Below are positions 36,918 to 44,443 of a stretch of DNA of 64,000 nt, one piece after another. The notes under the pieces are model-generated. The model saw nothing but the letters and a program-made list of their open reading frames with translations, was not told the DNA's origin and made no database searches. Both the position numbers and the translations under genes were made by a program. Positions within the stretch are counted from its first letter, which is position 1. Each line of letters begins with the position of its first letter. This stretch comes from Nocardioides sp. YR527 (GTDB lineage Bacteria > Actinomycetota > Actinomycetes > Propionibacteriales > Nocardioidaceae), in the NCBI RefSeq assembly GCF_900101045.1, contig NZ_FNFN01000003.1:620001-684000 (forward strand), given 5' to 3'.

Positions 36918-38726
36918 GTGGTCTCGCTTCTCTACCTTCACGGCGTCGGCAACGGCGACCCCCGCGACGCCTGGCGCCGCGCGCTGGACAGCTCGCTGCA
37001 GGACGCCGGCTACCCGGGGCTCGACGAGGTCGAGGTGATCGCCCCGAAGTACCCCGACGTGCTGCGCACCGACGACGGCGACAAGACCATCAAGATCCCG
37101 CCGGTCACCGCGCCGAGGCTGAGCGCCGCCGACCAGCGGTACGTACGCCGCCGGGTCGAGCGCGCGACCGCGGAGCTCGAGACGATCCTCGGCGAACCCG
37201 TGCCCGCCTCGCCCGTCGGTGTCACCGACTCGCTGGCACCGATCGTGCTGCGCGTGCTCCGCCAGGCCCACAACTACGTGACCAAGCCCGGCATCCGGGC
37301 ACGGACGCTGCGCATCGTGCTCGACGAGCTGCCCGAGGAGGGCGAGATCGTCATCGTCGGCCACAGCCTCGGTTCGATCATCGCGATCGACCTGCTCCGC
37401 CGGCTCCCGCCGAAGCTGACGGTCACCGGACTGGTGACGATAGGCAGCCCGGCCGCCCACCCGAACCTCCACGAGGACTCCGACCGGCTGGAGATGAAGG
37501 CGCCCGTCGACCACGTCGGCTGGTGGGTCAACGTCTGGAGCAACGGGGACGCGGTGACCGGCCTGCGCGGCATCTGGCGCCACTTCCCCTGGGCCCTCGA
37601 CCTCCAGGTCGGGCTCGGCCTCGACCACCGCACCACGACCTACCTCCGCTCCAAGCCGGTCGCCAATGCGATCGGCCGCGGCCTGTTCGGCTCGCTCACC
37701 AAGGAGGTCGCGGTCGTCGAGGGCACCCCCGACGTCGCCCTGAACTCCCTCGAGGTGCGCCTGGCGCTGTGGCTCGCCTACGCCCAGTTCCTCCGCGACC
37801 ACCTCAAGGGCGCCACCCAGGAACGCTTCGGCGCCGCCCTGCGCGTCGTCCAGCACGAGGTCCTGGAACGGCTGATCGAGAACTACCAGGCCGATGACGT
37901 TCGCATCCCCCAACAGCTCCTCGACCTGCGCGTCTCACCGACGGTGCACTTCTCCGAGGGCCTCGGCGACCGGGACCTACCGCGGCCCAAGCCGCTGACC
38001 CAGCTCTCCAAGGAGGAAGCCGTCCTCGCCCTGGTGGCGCTGGCGACCGCCAACCCGGTGCGGCCCTACGAGATCGACGTCCCCGATGACGTACGCCGCC
38101 AGGCCTTCCACGACCTGACGGTCTGGATGGGGCTCGGGGGAGGGCTCGGCGAGAACCTCCACATCGCGATGCAGTCCGCCTCGAAGGCCGTCTACCCGGT
38201 CGACCAGTGGAAGCTGTGGGTCGGCATCGGGATCGGCGCCGCCGTGCTGGTCGCCGGACCGATCGGGCTCGCCCTCGCCACCCCCGCCGGGCTCGCCGGG
38301 GGAGCGGCGATCATCGGTGCGCTCTCCGCCTTCGGCCCCGGCGGGATGGTCGGCGGACTCGTCACCGCCGGCGCGATCACCACCACCGGCGCCGGCACGA
38401 TCGCCGCCACCCTCGTCTCCAGCTCGTCCACCGCCGAGGACGTCGAGGTCACCGTCATCCAGCTCCTCACCGCCGCGATCCTGCGCTCCCGCGAAGGTCT
38501 CGAGCAGGACCTCGGGGTCTGGCTCGCGATGTCCGAGATCCAGCGTCAGACCGGGCGCGAGGTCGCCCGGCTCGCGGCCTACAGCGACGACAAGGCCCCC
38601 GGTGTCGAGGCCCTCCGGCGCAAGGCTCGTGCCGCCGAACGCGCCATGGCCTACATGGTCAAGAACCGGCTCGTGGAGGGCCTCACCGACGAGGAACCCA
38701 AGGGCGAGGAGCCCTTCGAGGAGTAG
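36918..38726 (+). CDS. Lipase-fold alpha/beta hydrolase with long C-terminal extension and a Gly/Ala-rich membrane-like segment
   Basis: 602 residues. The N-terminus has VVSLLYLHGVGNGDP, and the nucleophile elbow is G148-H-S150-L-G152 inside IVIVGHSLGSIIAIDLL; IGSPAAHP follows, as in lipases and PGAP1-like enzymes. Past about residue 300 is an unrecognised helical region, then roughly residues 435-505 are almost continuous Gly/Ala/Ile/Val and could span the membrane twice. The tail is acidic (EEPKGEEPFEE). GTG start with GGAG about 9 nt upstream. It is 50 bp downstream of the response regulator and may belong to the same transcript. Substrate unknown. Confidence 0.7.
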   Translation: MVSLLYLHGVGNGDPRDAWRRALDSSLQDAGYPGLDEVEVIAPKYPDVLRTDDGDKTIKIPPVTAPRLSAADQRYVRRRVERATAELETILGEPVPASPVGVTDSLAPIVLRVLRQAHNYVTKPGIRARTLRIVLDELPEEGEIVIVGHSLGSIIAIDLLRRLPPKLTVTGLVTIGSPAAHPNLHEDSDRLEMKAPVDHVGWWVNVWSNGDAVTGLRGIWRHFPWALDLQVGLGLDHRTTTYLRSKPVANAIGRGLFGSLTKEVAVVEGTPDVALNSLEVRLALWLAYAQFLRDHLKGATQERFGAALRVVQHEVLERLIENYQADDVRIPQQLLDLRVSPTVHFSEGLGDRDLPRPKPLTQLSKEEAVLALVALATANPVRPYEIDVPDDVRRQAFHDLTVWMGLGGGLGENLHIAMQSASKAVYPVDQWKLWVGIGIGAAVLVAGPIGLALATPAGLAGGAAIIGALSAFGPGGMVGGLVTAGAITTTGAGTIAATLVSSSSTAEDVEVTVIQLLTAAILRSREGLEQDLGVWLAMSEIQRQTGREVARLAAYSDDKAPGVEALRRKARAAERAMAYMVKNRLVEGLTDEEPKGEEPFEE

Positions 38727-38802
38727 GACGCCTCCCCGATTGTGAATCCCCCGCACCCATGGGCTATGTTTTTCCCGTTGCCGCAGACAGCGGAAACAAC
38801 AA

Positions 38803-38876
38803 GGCCCTGTAGCGCAGTTGGTTAGCGCGCCGCCCTGTCACGGCGGAGGTCGCGAGTTCAAGTCTCGTCAGGGTCG
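38803..38876 (+). tRNA. tRNA-Asp(GTC)
   Basis: Acceptor GGCCCTG/CAGGGTC (one G-T pair), anticodon stem CCGCC/GGCGG with loop CTGTCAC (anticodon GTC), T loop TTCAAGT, discriminator G as expected for Asp. CCA is not encoded. Confidence 0.95.
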
Positions 38877-38888
38877 CTCGAAACGAAG

Positions 38889-38920
38889 ACGACGTGTGGC
38901 TGCAAAGCAGCCCACGTCGT
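38889..38920 (+). terminator. Terminator of tRNA-Asp
   Basis: Arms ACGACGTG and GGCTGC (38889-38903, one bulged T at 38897) pair with GCAGCC and CACGTCGT (38907-38920) around an AAA loop. TTTCTCGATTT follows. Confidence 0.85.
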
Positions 38921-39455
38921 TTCTCGATTTATATGGCGCGCTCCGCGCGCGGCGGGGGATATCCCCTGCACCCCCTTAGTTGCTCGGGGTGAATGTTTCT
39001 CGTTGGGGGTCGTGATCGGCGAGCTCGTTCGGCCGCTGGTCGAGCCGCCGGAGCCGCTAGGCGGAGGCGTGTCGAGACCAACACGGTTCTTGGCGCGCTC
39101 GATCGGCTCGCCGTTTGCCCCTGTTTGCTGTGGCTGGAGGGTCTTGTTTCCGTTGGTGTGACTCGTGGGTCGGGTGTGGTTCTGGGAGGGCGGGACACGC
39201 CGGGCTGTGGCGAGCGCGGGGGGCTTCGAGCGTGGGAGGGTGGTCGTCCTGCTTCGGCAGGAGTCTCGGGCCGGAGATCCCTCGATCTCACCCCCGGTTC
39301 GGGCCGTTCGACCGTGTGGGATATAAGCCGATTTGGCGGTAACGTGCGGGCTGCTGTTCTCTCGTGAGAGGATTCTGCCGCTTGTGTCGACGTCGCAGTT
39401 CGGCAGGGCACGGGGGAACGACTCAGACGTTCGGTACTCAGGAGGCAACACCACC
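38921..39455. other. 535-bp region without a supported gene; carries a dispersed-repeat-like element
   Basis: Open frames exist on both strands but show no recognisable protein and no ribosome site. A short element at 39037-39080 has ends TGGTCGAG and TCGAGACCA, resembling intergenic repeats I know from Nocardioidaceae-type genomes. A hairpin with a TTCG loop (TCCTGC/GCAGGA) is at about 39247-39262, and TATAAG at 39322-39327 may be a -10 box for the membrane-protein gene at 39456, giving it a leader of about 125 nt. Confidence 0.4.
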
Positions 39456-40190
39456 ATGTCGTCGTACTACCCGCATCGGCCGCCCCATGCGGCGAGTGCG
39501 GACGAGCTTGCGTCACGGATGCAGACGAACGGTGCCTACCGCACCCCAGCCGCGCCCGCGCAGCAGCAGCCCCCCGCCCTTGGTTGGGACCAGCGTCCGC
39601 AGCAGTCCCAGGCCCAGCCTCAGTACCAGGAGCCGGCGATCCAGCAGCCGGCCGTGATGGCGCAGACGACCGGAACGCACTGGCCGCAGTTCGTCAACAA
39701 CAACCGCCTCATCGGTGCGCTCGTCGCCGGTTTCGGTGCGACCCAGCTCGCCACGATGTTCGGCTACTGGATCTACGGCCTGGGCATCATGGACGGCCCG
39801 CTGGACTTCGCGTTCTTCAACGGCGTCATCCTGACCCCGAACGCCACCGCCAACGAGGCCGGCTTCGCCGTCTCGCAGTGGTTCGCCGGTATGGGCTTCC
39901 ACTACTTCAACGGCATGGTCTTCGCGCTCGCCTACGCTCTGGTGATCTTCCCGTGGCTCGGCAAGACCCACACCACCTCGAGCAACCTCGCGCGCTCGCT
40001 CGGCATGGGTATGTTCCTCGCCACCGCTTCCTGCGGTTGGTGGATCCCGGCCCTGCACCCGGAGGACGTCATCGGCATCGACCCGGGCTTCTTCTCGATC
40101 AACCTCGGGTGGGGCACCGTCCTGGGTGTCTACCTGTGGCACCTCGTCTGGGCGGTCGCCCTCGGCCTGTTCTTCAACCCGCAGGACTGA
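39456..40190 (+). CDS. Membrane protein of unknown function with Gln/Pro-rich cytoplasmic head
   Basis: 244 residues. Residues 1-75 are rich in Gln, Pro and Ala (AAPAQQQPPALGWDQRPQQS), without a signal peptide. Four or five hydrophobic helices follow, separated by short loops; conserved-looking aromatic/His positions include GFHYFNGMVFALAY and LGVYLWHLVWAVALG. I do not recognise the family. The ATG at 39456 has GGAGG 10 nt upstream; the longer frame to 39333 lacks one. Confidence 0.65.
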   Translation: MSSYYPHRPPHAASADELASRMQTNGAYRTPAAPAQQQPPALGWDQRPQQSQAQPQYQEPAIQQPAVMAQTTGTHWPQFVNNNRLIGALVAGFGATQLATMFGYWIYGLGIMDGPLDFAFFNGVILTPNATANEAGFAVSQWFAGMGFHYFNGMVFALAYALVIFPWLGKTHTTSSNLARSLGMGMFLATASCGWWIPALHPEDVIGIDPGFFSINLGWGTVLGVYLWHLVWAVALGLFFNPQD

Positions 40191-40202
40191 GCCACAGCAA
40201 AC

Positions 40203-40236
40203 ACGAGAGCCCCAGCCGATCGGCTGGGGCTCTCGT
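40203..40236. terminator. Bidirectional terminator, perfect palindrome
   Basis: 34-bp perfect palindrome, 15-bp arms around GATC, between convergent genes ending at 40190 and 40271. Confidence 0.85.
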
Positions 40237-40270
40237 CGTATGTAGAAGCAGATCCGTACGCAGCGTCCGA

Positions 40271-41320
40271 CTACTCGGGCCAGGCGTCGAAGACCTGGCC
40301 ACCGTTGGTGGTCAGGTGGTTGTGCAGCTGCTCGCCGGCAGCGGCGTCGCGCAGCGTACGAAGCACGAGGCGGCGTCCGTCGGACGGGTTGGCCGTCGGC
40401 GGTCCCGGGGTCAGGGCCATGGTCTCGGTGACCCGCTCGGCCAGCAGTCGCAGGTGGCTGCGCTCGCCACCGGCGTAGATGACGTGGGTCTGCTCCAGCG
40501 GGGAGGCCCACAGGATGTTGCCCTCGACGACGATCAGGCGTGACTCGGTGGCCATCACCTTCATCTCGACGTCGGTCATGTTCTGGATCATGTCGGCGCC
40601 GGCGAGGATCGACTCGCCCTCGCGCAGGAAGGCGGGGAGCGCGCGGGCGAGGTTGGCCTCGACCATCGCGGCCTCCTCACGGGCACGCTGCTGGGCCGCC
40701 TGCTGACCGGCGTACGGGCCACTGCCGACGGCACGCTGAGTGCCCGTGTTCGGGGCCTGGCCGTAGGAGCCGGTGTTGGTGCCGTACGCGCCCTGGTTGG
40801 GGTAGTAGGAGCCCGTGTTCGGGCCCGGGTAGGAGCCCGGGTTCGGGTAGGACCCCGGGGCCGGAGCGACACCGTAGTTCGGCGGAGCGGTCTGGCCGTA
40901 GGGAGTGCCGCCGTACTCGCCACCCCAGCTGGTGTCGACGTTCACCTGCGCGCCGGCGGCGCGCGCGGCGTAGTCGAGAGTCGGGAAGAAGTCGTGGAAG
41001 GCGTCCTTGTCCCGGATCTTCATCGTCGTGGAGTAGGACGATCCCGGGACCAGCGCCTCGATGATGAAGTCGCCCAGGCTGGGCGGCGGAGGAACGCCGA
41101 TGAAGGTGAGTACGGCCAGGTTGACGGAGAAGACGCGCTCGTGGAACTCGAACATCACCCGGCGGTCGGTCAAAAAGGCGTGACCCGAGGCATTCCCCTC
41201 GTGGGGAAACTTGACCGCGACCCGGGCCCACTGGACCTCACCGGGCTGCAACAGGGACTTCACCAGGAGCCAGTCGCGGGTCTCCGAGGCGATGGCTCGA
41301 CTGTTGGGATCATGCGCCAT
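40271..41320 (-). CDS. Cytoplasmic protein with two PH-like domains joined by a Gly-Ser-Tyr-Pro repeat linker
   Basis: About 349 residues, soluble. Residues ~15-120 look like a bacterial PH/GRAM-type domain (LLQPGEVQWARVAVKF, SGHAFLTDRRVMFEF). Residues ~140-210 are a low-complexity linker with repeated GSYPNPG, GSYPGPN, GSYYPNQ, GAYGTNTG units. The C-terminal part has a second domain of similar style (FLREGESILAGADMI, KVMATESRLIVVEGN). The ATG at 41320 is chosen by composition; ribosome-site support is weak and the frame continues to 41392. Function unknown. Confidence 0.6.
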   Translation of the reverse strand: MAHDPNSRAIASETRDWLLVKSLLQPGEVQWARVAVKFPHEGNASGHAFLTDRRVMFEFHERVFSVNLAVLTFIGVPPPPSLGDFIIEALVPGSSYSTTMKIRDKDAFHDFFPTLDYAARAAGAQVNVDTSWGGEYGGTPYGQTAPPNYGVAPAPGSYPNPGSYPGPNTGSYYPNQGAYGTNTGSYGQAPNTGTQRAVGSGPYAGQQAAQQRAREEAAMVEANLARALPAFLREGESILAGADMIQNMTDVEMKVMATESRLIVVEGNILWASPLEQTHVIYAGGERSHLRLLAERVTETMALTPGPPTANPSDGRRLVLRTLRDAAAGEQLHNHLTTNGGQVFDAWPE

Positions 41321-41392
41321 CCGTCGGTGGAAATCCTCCACGGGTCGGTGGCCTACGGTGATGGACGCCGAGGCCCTTCTCATTGAGCGCAT

Positions 41393-41602
41393 GTTCGCAA
41401 ACCCTAGCCCTTACTCCCTCTAGTGTGGACAGTTTGTACCAGCAGGGTCGCGATGTTGTGGAATCCCCTGATGTAGATGACACCTCAACTCTGCGTGACC
41501 GATTCAAGCACCTGCCTATTGACAGAAAACTGACAGGCCATCCGACCACCCTCTTCGGTGGGTATCCCTGACGACGGGGATCAGCGAGGGGATGGGGCTG
41601 TG
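41393..41602 (+). promoter_or_regulatory. Long 5' leader region of the WhiB7-like gene with a candidate upstream ORF
   Basis: TAGTGT at 41421-41426 is a possible -10 box. Downstream, ATG at 41453 opens a 7-codon reading frame (MLWNPLM) ending in TAG at 41474-41476, and CCACC/GGTGG arms at about 41546-41561 can form a hairpin near the gene. Leaders of whiB7 genes in mycobacteria and streptomycetes are known to contain upstream ORFs and an attenuator, so a similar role is plausible. The sequence alone does not prove it. Confidence 0.35.
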
Positions 41603-41950
41603 ATGACTGGTTCGCCTGTGGCGACGGCAAGAGAGACGACCGGCGTGCACTGGAGCGAGCTGCCGTGCGCCATCGAGGACGGAGATCTGTGGTTCGCCGC
41701 GACCAGCGCCGACGCGGACCGCGCCAAGGAGCTGTGTCGTACGTGTCCGCTGCAGCGTTCCTGCCTGCAGGGCGCGATCGCCCGGCAGGAGCCGCACGGC
41801 GTGTGGGGTGGTGAGGTCTTCTACGAGGGAATCGTCGTCGCGCGCAAGCGCACCCGCGGCCGCCCGCGCAACGGAGAGCTCCGCCAGCGGGACCTGGAGC
41901 GCCAGGCTCGCGCAAACCTTCGGAAAAATACTTCCGAAGCAGTTGCATAG
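41603..41950 (+). CDS. WhiB-family Fe-S transcription factor, WhiB7-like
   Basis: 115 residues. The four [4Fe-4S] Cys are C22, C45, C48 and C54; the turn GVWGG is at 66-70. After it comes an AT-hook R85-G-R-P-R89, a feature of WhiB7 that binds AT-rich DNA beside -35 boxes. WhiB7 acts with the primary sigma factor to switch on intrinsic drug-resistance genes when translation is inhibited. The ATG at 41603 gives the family N-terminus; a G-rich stretch lies upstream. Confidence 0.85.
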   Translation: MTGSPVATARETTGVHWSELPCAIEDGDLWFAATSADADRAKELCRTCPLQRSCLQGAIARQEPHGVWGGEVFYEGIVVARKRTRGRPRNGELRQRDLERQARANLRKNTSEAVA

Positions 41951-41971
41951 CGGTAACTGTCACCCGGCAGA

Positions 41972-42337
41972 ATGTCCTCTGTGGGGACTGAGACAAGCCC
42001 AGAGCGCTTCAACGAACTCGTGGACCAGGCACTCGACGCCATCCCGGACGAGCTGGCCGCCCAGGTGCACAACCTCGTCGTGCTCGTCGAGGAGTGGCCG
42101 CCCGAGGGCGAGCCCCAAGACACCCTCGGTCTCTACGACGGCGTCGCGCTGACCGACCGCAACGACCTCTACGGCCTCACGCTGCCGGACCGGATCTTCA
42201 TCTTCCGCCAGCCTCTTCAGCGGATGTGCGAGGACGAGGTCGACCTGGCCGCCGAGATCCGCATCACCGTCGTCCACGAGATCGCCCACCACTTCGGCAT
42301 CGACGACGAGAAGCTCCACCAGCTCGGCTGGGCCTAG
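41972..42337 (+). CDS. Minimal zincin-like metallopeptidase (TTHA0227/DUF1025 family)
   Basis: 121 residues. A single small domain with the zinc-protease motif HEIAHHFGID (HExxH plus a downstream Asp) near the C-terminus and the family start FNELVDQALDAIPDEL. No signal peptide, so it is cytoplasmic. A peptidase activity is expected from the motif but is poorly documented for the family. It is 21 bp after whiB7 and its stop overlaps the crcB stop on the other strand by 4 bp. Confidence 0.85.
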   Translation: MSSVGTETSPERFNELVDQALDAIPDELAAQVHNLVVLVEEWPPEGEPQDTLGLYDGVALTDRNDLYGLTLPDRIFIFRQPLQRMCEDEVDLAAEIRITVVHEIAHHFGIDDEKLHQLGWA

Positions 42338-42702
42338 AGGGTCGATCCGATCAGCCAGCCGAGGCTGACCGCGGCGGTCCCGACGGCGAGGGAGCCGAGG
42401 ACGTTCAGCGCGGCCGATCGCCACTGCCCGTTCTCGGCCAGGCGGACGGTCTCGTAGGAGAACGTCGAGAACGTCGTCAGGGCCCCGCAGAAGCCGGTGC
42501 CGACCAGGGTGAGCACCCACCCGGGGAGTACGCCGCTCGCGGCCGCCCCGGCGAGCAGGCCGAGCACCAGCGAGCCGACGGCGTTGACCACCATCGTCCC
42601 CCACGGGAAGTCCGCGCCGGTCCGCTCCCGGACGTAGAGGTCGGTCAGGTAGCGCGCCGGAGCGCCGATCGCGCCGCCGAGCAGGACCAGGAGCGCGGTC
42701 AC
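42334..42702 (-). CDS. crcB: CrcB/Fluc fluoride channel subunit
   Basis: 122 residues with four hydrophobic helices and the Fluc signatures GGAIGAPARY, GTMVVNAVGS and GFCGALTTFSTFS. It forms a fluoride-specific channel in the inner membrane. The GTG at 42702 has GGAGG upstream and overlaps the TGA of the preceding paralogue. Two unequal CrcB proteins encoded together usually form an antiparallel heterodimer. No fluoride riboswitch is visible upstream. Confidence 0.93.
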   Translation of the reverse strand: MTALLVLLGGAIGAPARYLTDLYVRERTGADFPWGTMVVNAVGSLVLGLLAGAAASGVLPGWVLTLVGTGFCGALTTFSTFSYETVRLAENGQWRSAALNVLGSLAVGTAAVSLGWLIGSTL

Positions 42703-43187
42703 CGGTCCTCCTCTCGTGTTTGACTGGGGGAGGGGTCGGGATCGAGGTCGGGGTCGATGCCGTCGACCACGACCTCGCGGCCGCTGTCGAGCACGACCAC
42801 CCGGCCGAGCGTCAGCCCGAGCCAGGCGGCGCCGATCCCGGCGATCACCGAGGCGAGCAGGTAGAACATCGCGAGTGCGGGCGCGTGCCCGCCCAGGACG
42901 TACGTCTCGAGCTCGTAGGTCGAGAACGTGGTGTAGCCGCCGAGCACGCCGACCCCGAGGAACGGGCGCAGGTAGCGGCCCCAGAACGGGACGGTGGACC
43001 ACGGGCCCAGGACGAAGGCCATCAGCGCGCCCAGCAGGAGGCAGCCGGAGACGTTGGTCAGGAAGGTCGCCCACGGCCAGGAGTGGCCACCGTGTGGGAG
43101 GACGGTGGTGAGGCCCCAGCGAGCCAGCGAGCCGAGCGCTCCGCCGGCGGCGATGGGGGCGAGCAGGTCGCCATGCTCACGCAGCAC
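42699..43187 (-). CDS. crcB: CrcB/Fluc fluoride channel subunit, second paralogue
   Basis: 162 residues: AAGGALGSLARW, TFLTNVSGCLLLG and GVLGGYTTFSTYELE match Fluc. It is longer than its partner because of a ~35-residue charged tail (VDGIDPDLDPDPSPSQ). GTG start. Its stop overlaps the next crcB start (GTGA), so the two subunits are made in a coupled way. It starts 18 bp after the stop of the upstream ATPase gene. Confidence 0.93.
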   Translation of the reverse strand: MLREHGDLLAPIAAGGALGSLARWGLTTVLPHGGHSWPWATFLTNVSGCLLLGALMAFVLGPWSTVPFWGRYLRPFLGVGVLGGYTTFSTYELETYVLGGHAPALAMFYLLASVIAGIGAAWLGLTLGRVVVLDSGREVVVDGIDPDLDPDPSPSQTREEDR

Positions 43188-43205
43188 GCGGACAGCGTAC
43201 GGGTT

Positions 43206-44132
43206 CTAGTGCGCGTGGCCGGTCATGTGGGCCGCGCTCCACCTGGTGGGGCGGCCGCCGGCGGCCTGGGTGAGGTATTCGCCGAGGAACCAGCGCTGGA
43301 AGGTGACCTGCTCGGGCGAGCGGGCCAGGACCAGCAGTCGCTCCTGGCGGCAGAACTCGTCGATGAGGTCGAGCATGTCGAGGAAGCGGCGCATCGTCTC
43401 GGCCGCGGACCGCGGCATGCGTACGTGCAGGTCCGCCGTCTCCCGGTCACGGACCCCGGAGAGCTGGCCGTGGCCGAGGCCGTCGAGGAGCTGGCGCTCC
43501 AGCGAGCCGAACAGCGCCGAGAGGCTGGCGGCGAGCGGGTAGTCGTTGGCATGGGCGAGCGAGAGGAGGCGTACTTCGCGCCGCAGCTCCCGGAAGTGAT
43601 ACTGGAAGCCCTTGTAGAGCGCGAGGGGTACGCCGAGGATGCTGACCTCGACCGCCTCGGAGCCGAGGCGCTCGGGCTTCGGTGGCGCGCCGGGAGGCCC
43701 GGTGATCACGCCCTCGACGCCGTCGCCCTCGTCGATCTCGGCCGCGGGGGTGAACCAGACGGTCTTGCCGGACGCGTCGATGTCGGCGCCCCAGGCCTCC
43801 GAGACGCTGGCCACGATCGAGAGGCCGCGACCGACGGTCAGCAGGACCTCGTCCTCGTCGTCGAGGGCGAGCGGGACCGGCAGCAGGGGCGGCTCGGTCG
43901 AGGCGTCCCGGATCTCGACACGGGGGTGGTCGACGGTGCCGCGCATCCGGATCGTGACCGGGGCGGTGCCGTGGAACAGCGCGTTGGAGACCAGCTCGGA
44001 GACGCCGAACTCAGCGCAGTCCACGAGGTCGGTGCGCTCGATCTCCTCGCAGGCCGACCGGACCCAGACACGGGCGTCCTGGACGGCGCGGGAACCGGTG
44101 CGGAGCAGGAGAGCTGGCCGGCTCAACGGCAT
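43206..44132 (-). CDS. Anti-sigma-factor-type ATP-binding regulatory protein
   Basis: 308 residues. The N-terminal ~130 residues are an RsbW-like HATPase_c_2 domain (CAEFGVSELVSNALFHG as N box, VEIRDAST, LTVGRGLSIVASVSEAWG). The C-terminal ~150 residues are helical and unassigned (YKGFQYHFRELRREVRLLS, then MRRFLDMLDLIDEFC). Such proteins bind sigma or anti-anti-sigma partners, none of which is adjacent. The ATG at 44132 is chosen over 44267 because AGGAGGAG precedes it by 3-5 nt. Confidence 0.8.
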   Translation of the reverse strand: MPLSRPALLLRTGSRAVQDARVWVRSACEEIERTDLVDCAEFGVSELVSNALFHGTAPVTIRMRGTVDHPRVEIRDASTEPPLLPVPLALDDEDEVLLTVGRGLSIVASVSEAWGADIDASGKTVWFTPAAEIDEGDGVEGVITGPPGAPPKPERLGSEAVEVSILGVPLALYKGFQYHFRELRREVRLLSLAHANDYPLAASLSALFGSLERQLLDGLGHGQLSGVRDRETADLHVRMPRSAAETMRRFLDMLDLIDEFCRQERLLVLARSPEQVTFQRWFLGEYLTQAAGGRPTRWSAAHMTGHAH

Positions 44133-44443
44133 GTTCTCCTCCTCCGATCTCGCGGGTCGGGATACACACGTTTTGCTGTGTGCTGTTCGTTGCAAGAATT
44201 TTCCGCACTTGAAGGTGTCTGATCCGGGCCATGGACGACTAGGGCACAAGGTCCCGGTCGCCCTCACAGATTAAAGTCAAGGGGTTTCGACTCGGTAACG
44301 ACACGCGGTGGGACGCATGCACGAGGTCTGTCCGGCGAGTGTGACGAAGTAGTCGCGCCCTGGAATGAACAGATCCGCCGGAATGGTTCAGAATAGTGAG
44401 TGGAACGTTCAAAACGTCTCGTGTCGAGGTAGGGGATTAGGCA
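44133..44443. other. 311-bp divergent intergenic region upstream of ndh
   Basis: Contains promoters for the anti-sigma-type gene (minus) and ndh (plus). The part nearest the minus gene is AT-rich (CGTTTTGCTGTGTGCTG, AAGAATTTTCC at about 44168-44205). I see no strong palindrome. Confidence 0.4.

Noticed and set aside
38965..39420. Possible c-di-AMP (ydaO) riboswitch
   Set aside because: GGGGTGAAT and GGGGGAAC fragments occur but in the wrong order and about 400 nt apart, without a foldable core.
38858..39457. 199-codon minus-strand frame in the gene-free region
   Set aside because: It runs into tRNA-Asp, has no ribosome site, and its product shows no family resemblance.
43188..43205. Fluoride riboswitch before crcB
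   Set aside because: Only 18 bp separate the first crcB from the preceding stop, too short for the aptamer, and no GGCGAUGG-type core was seen.
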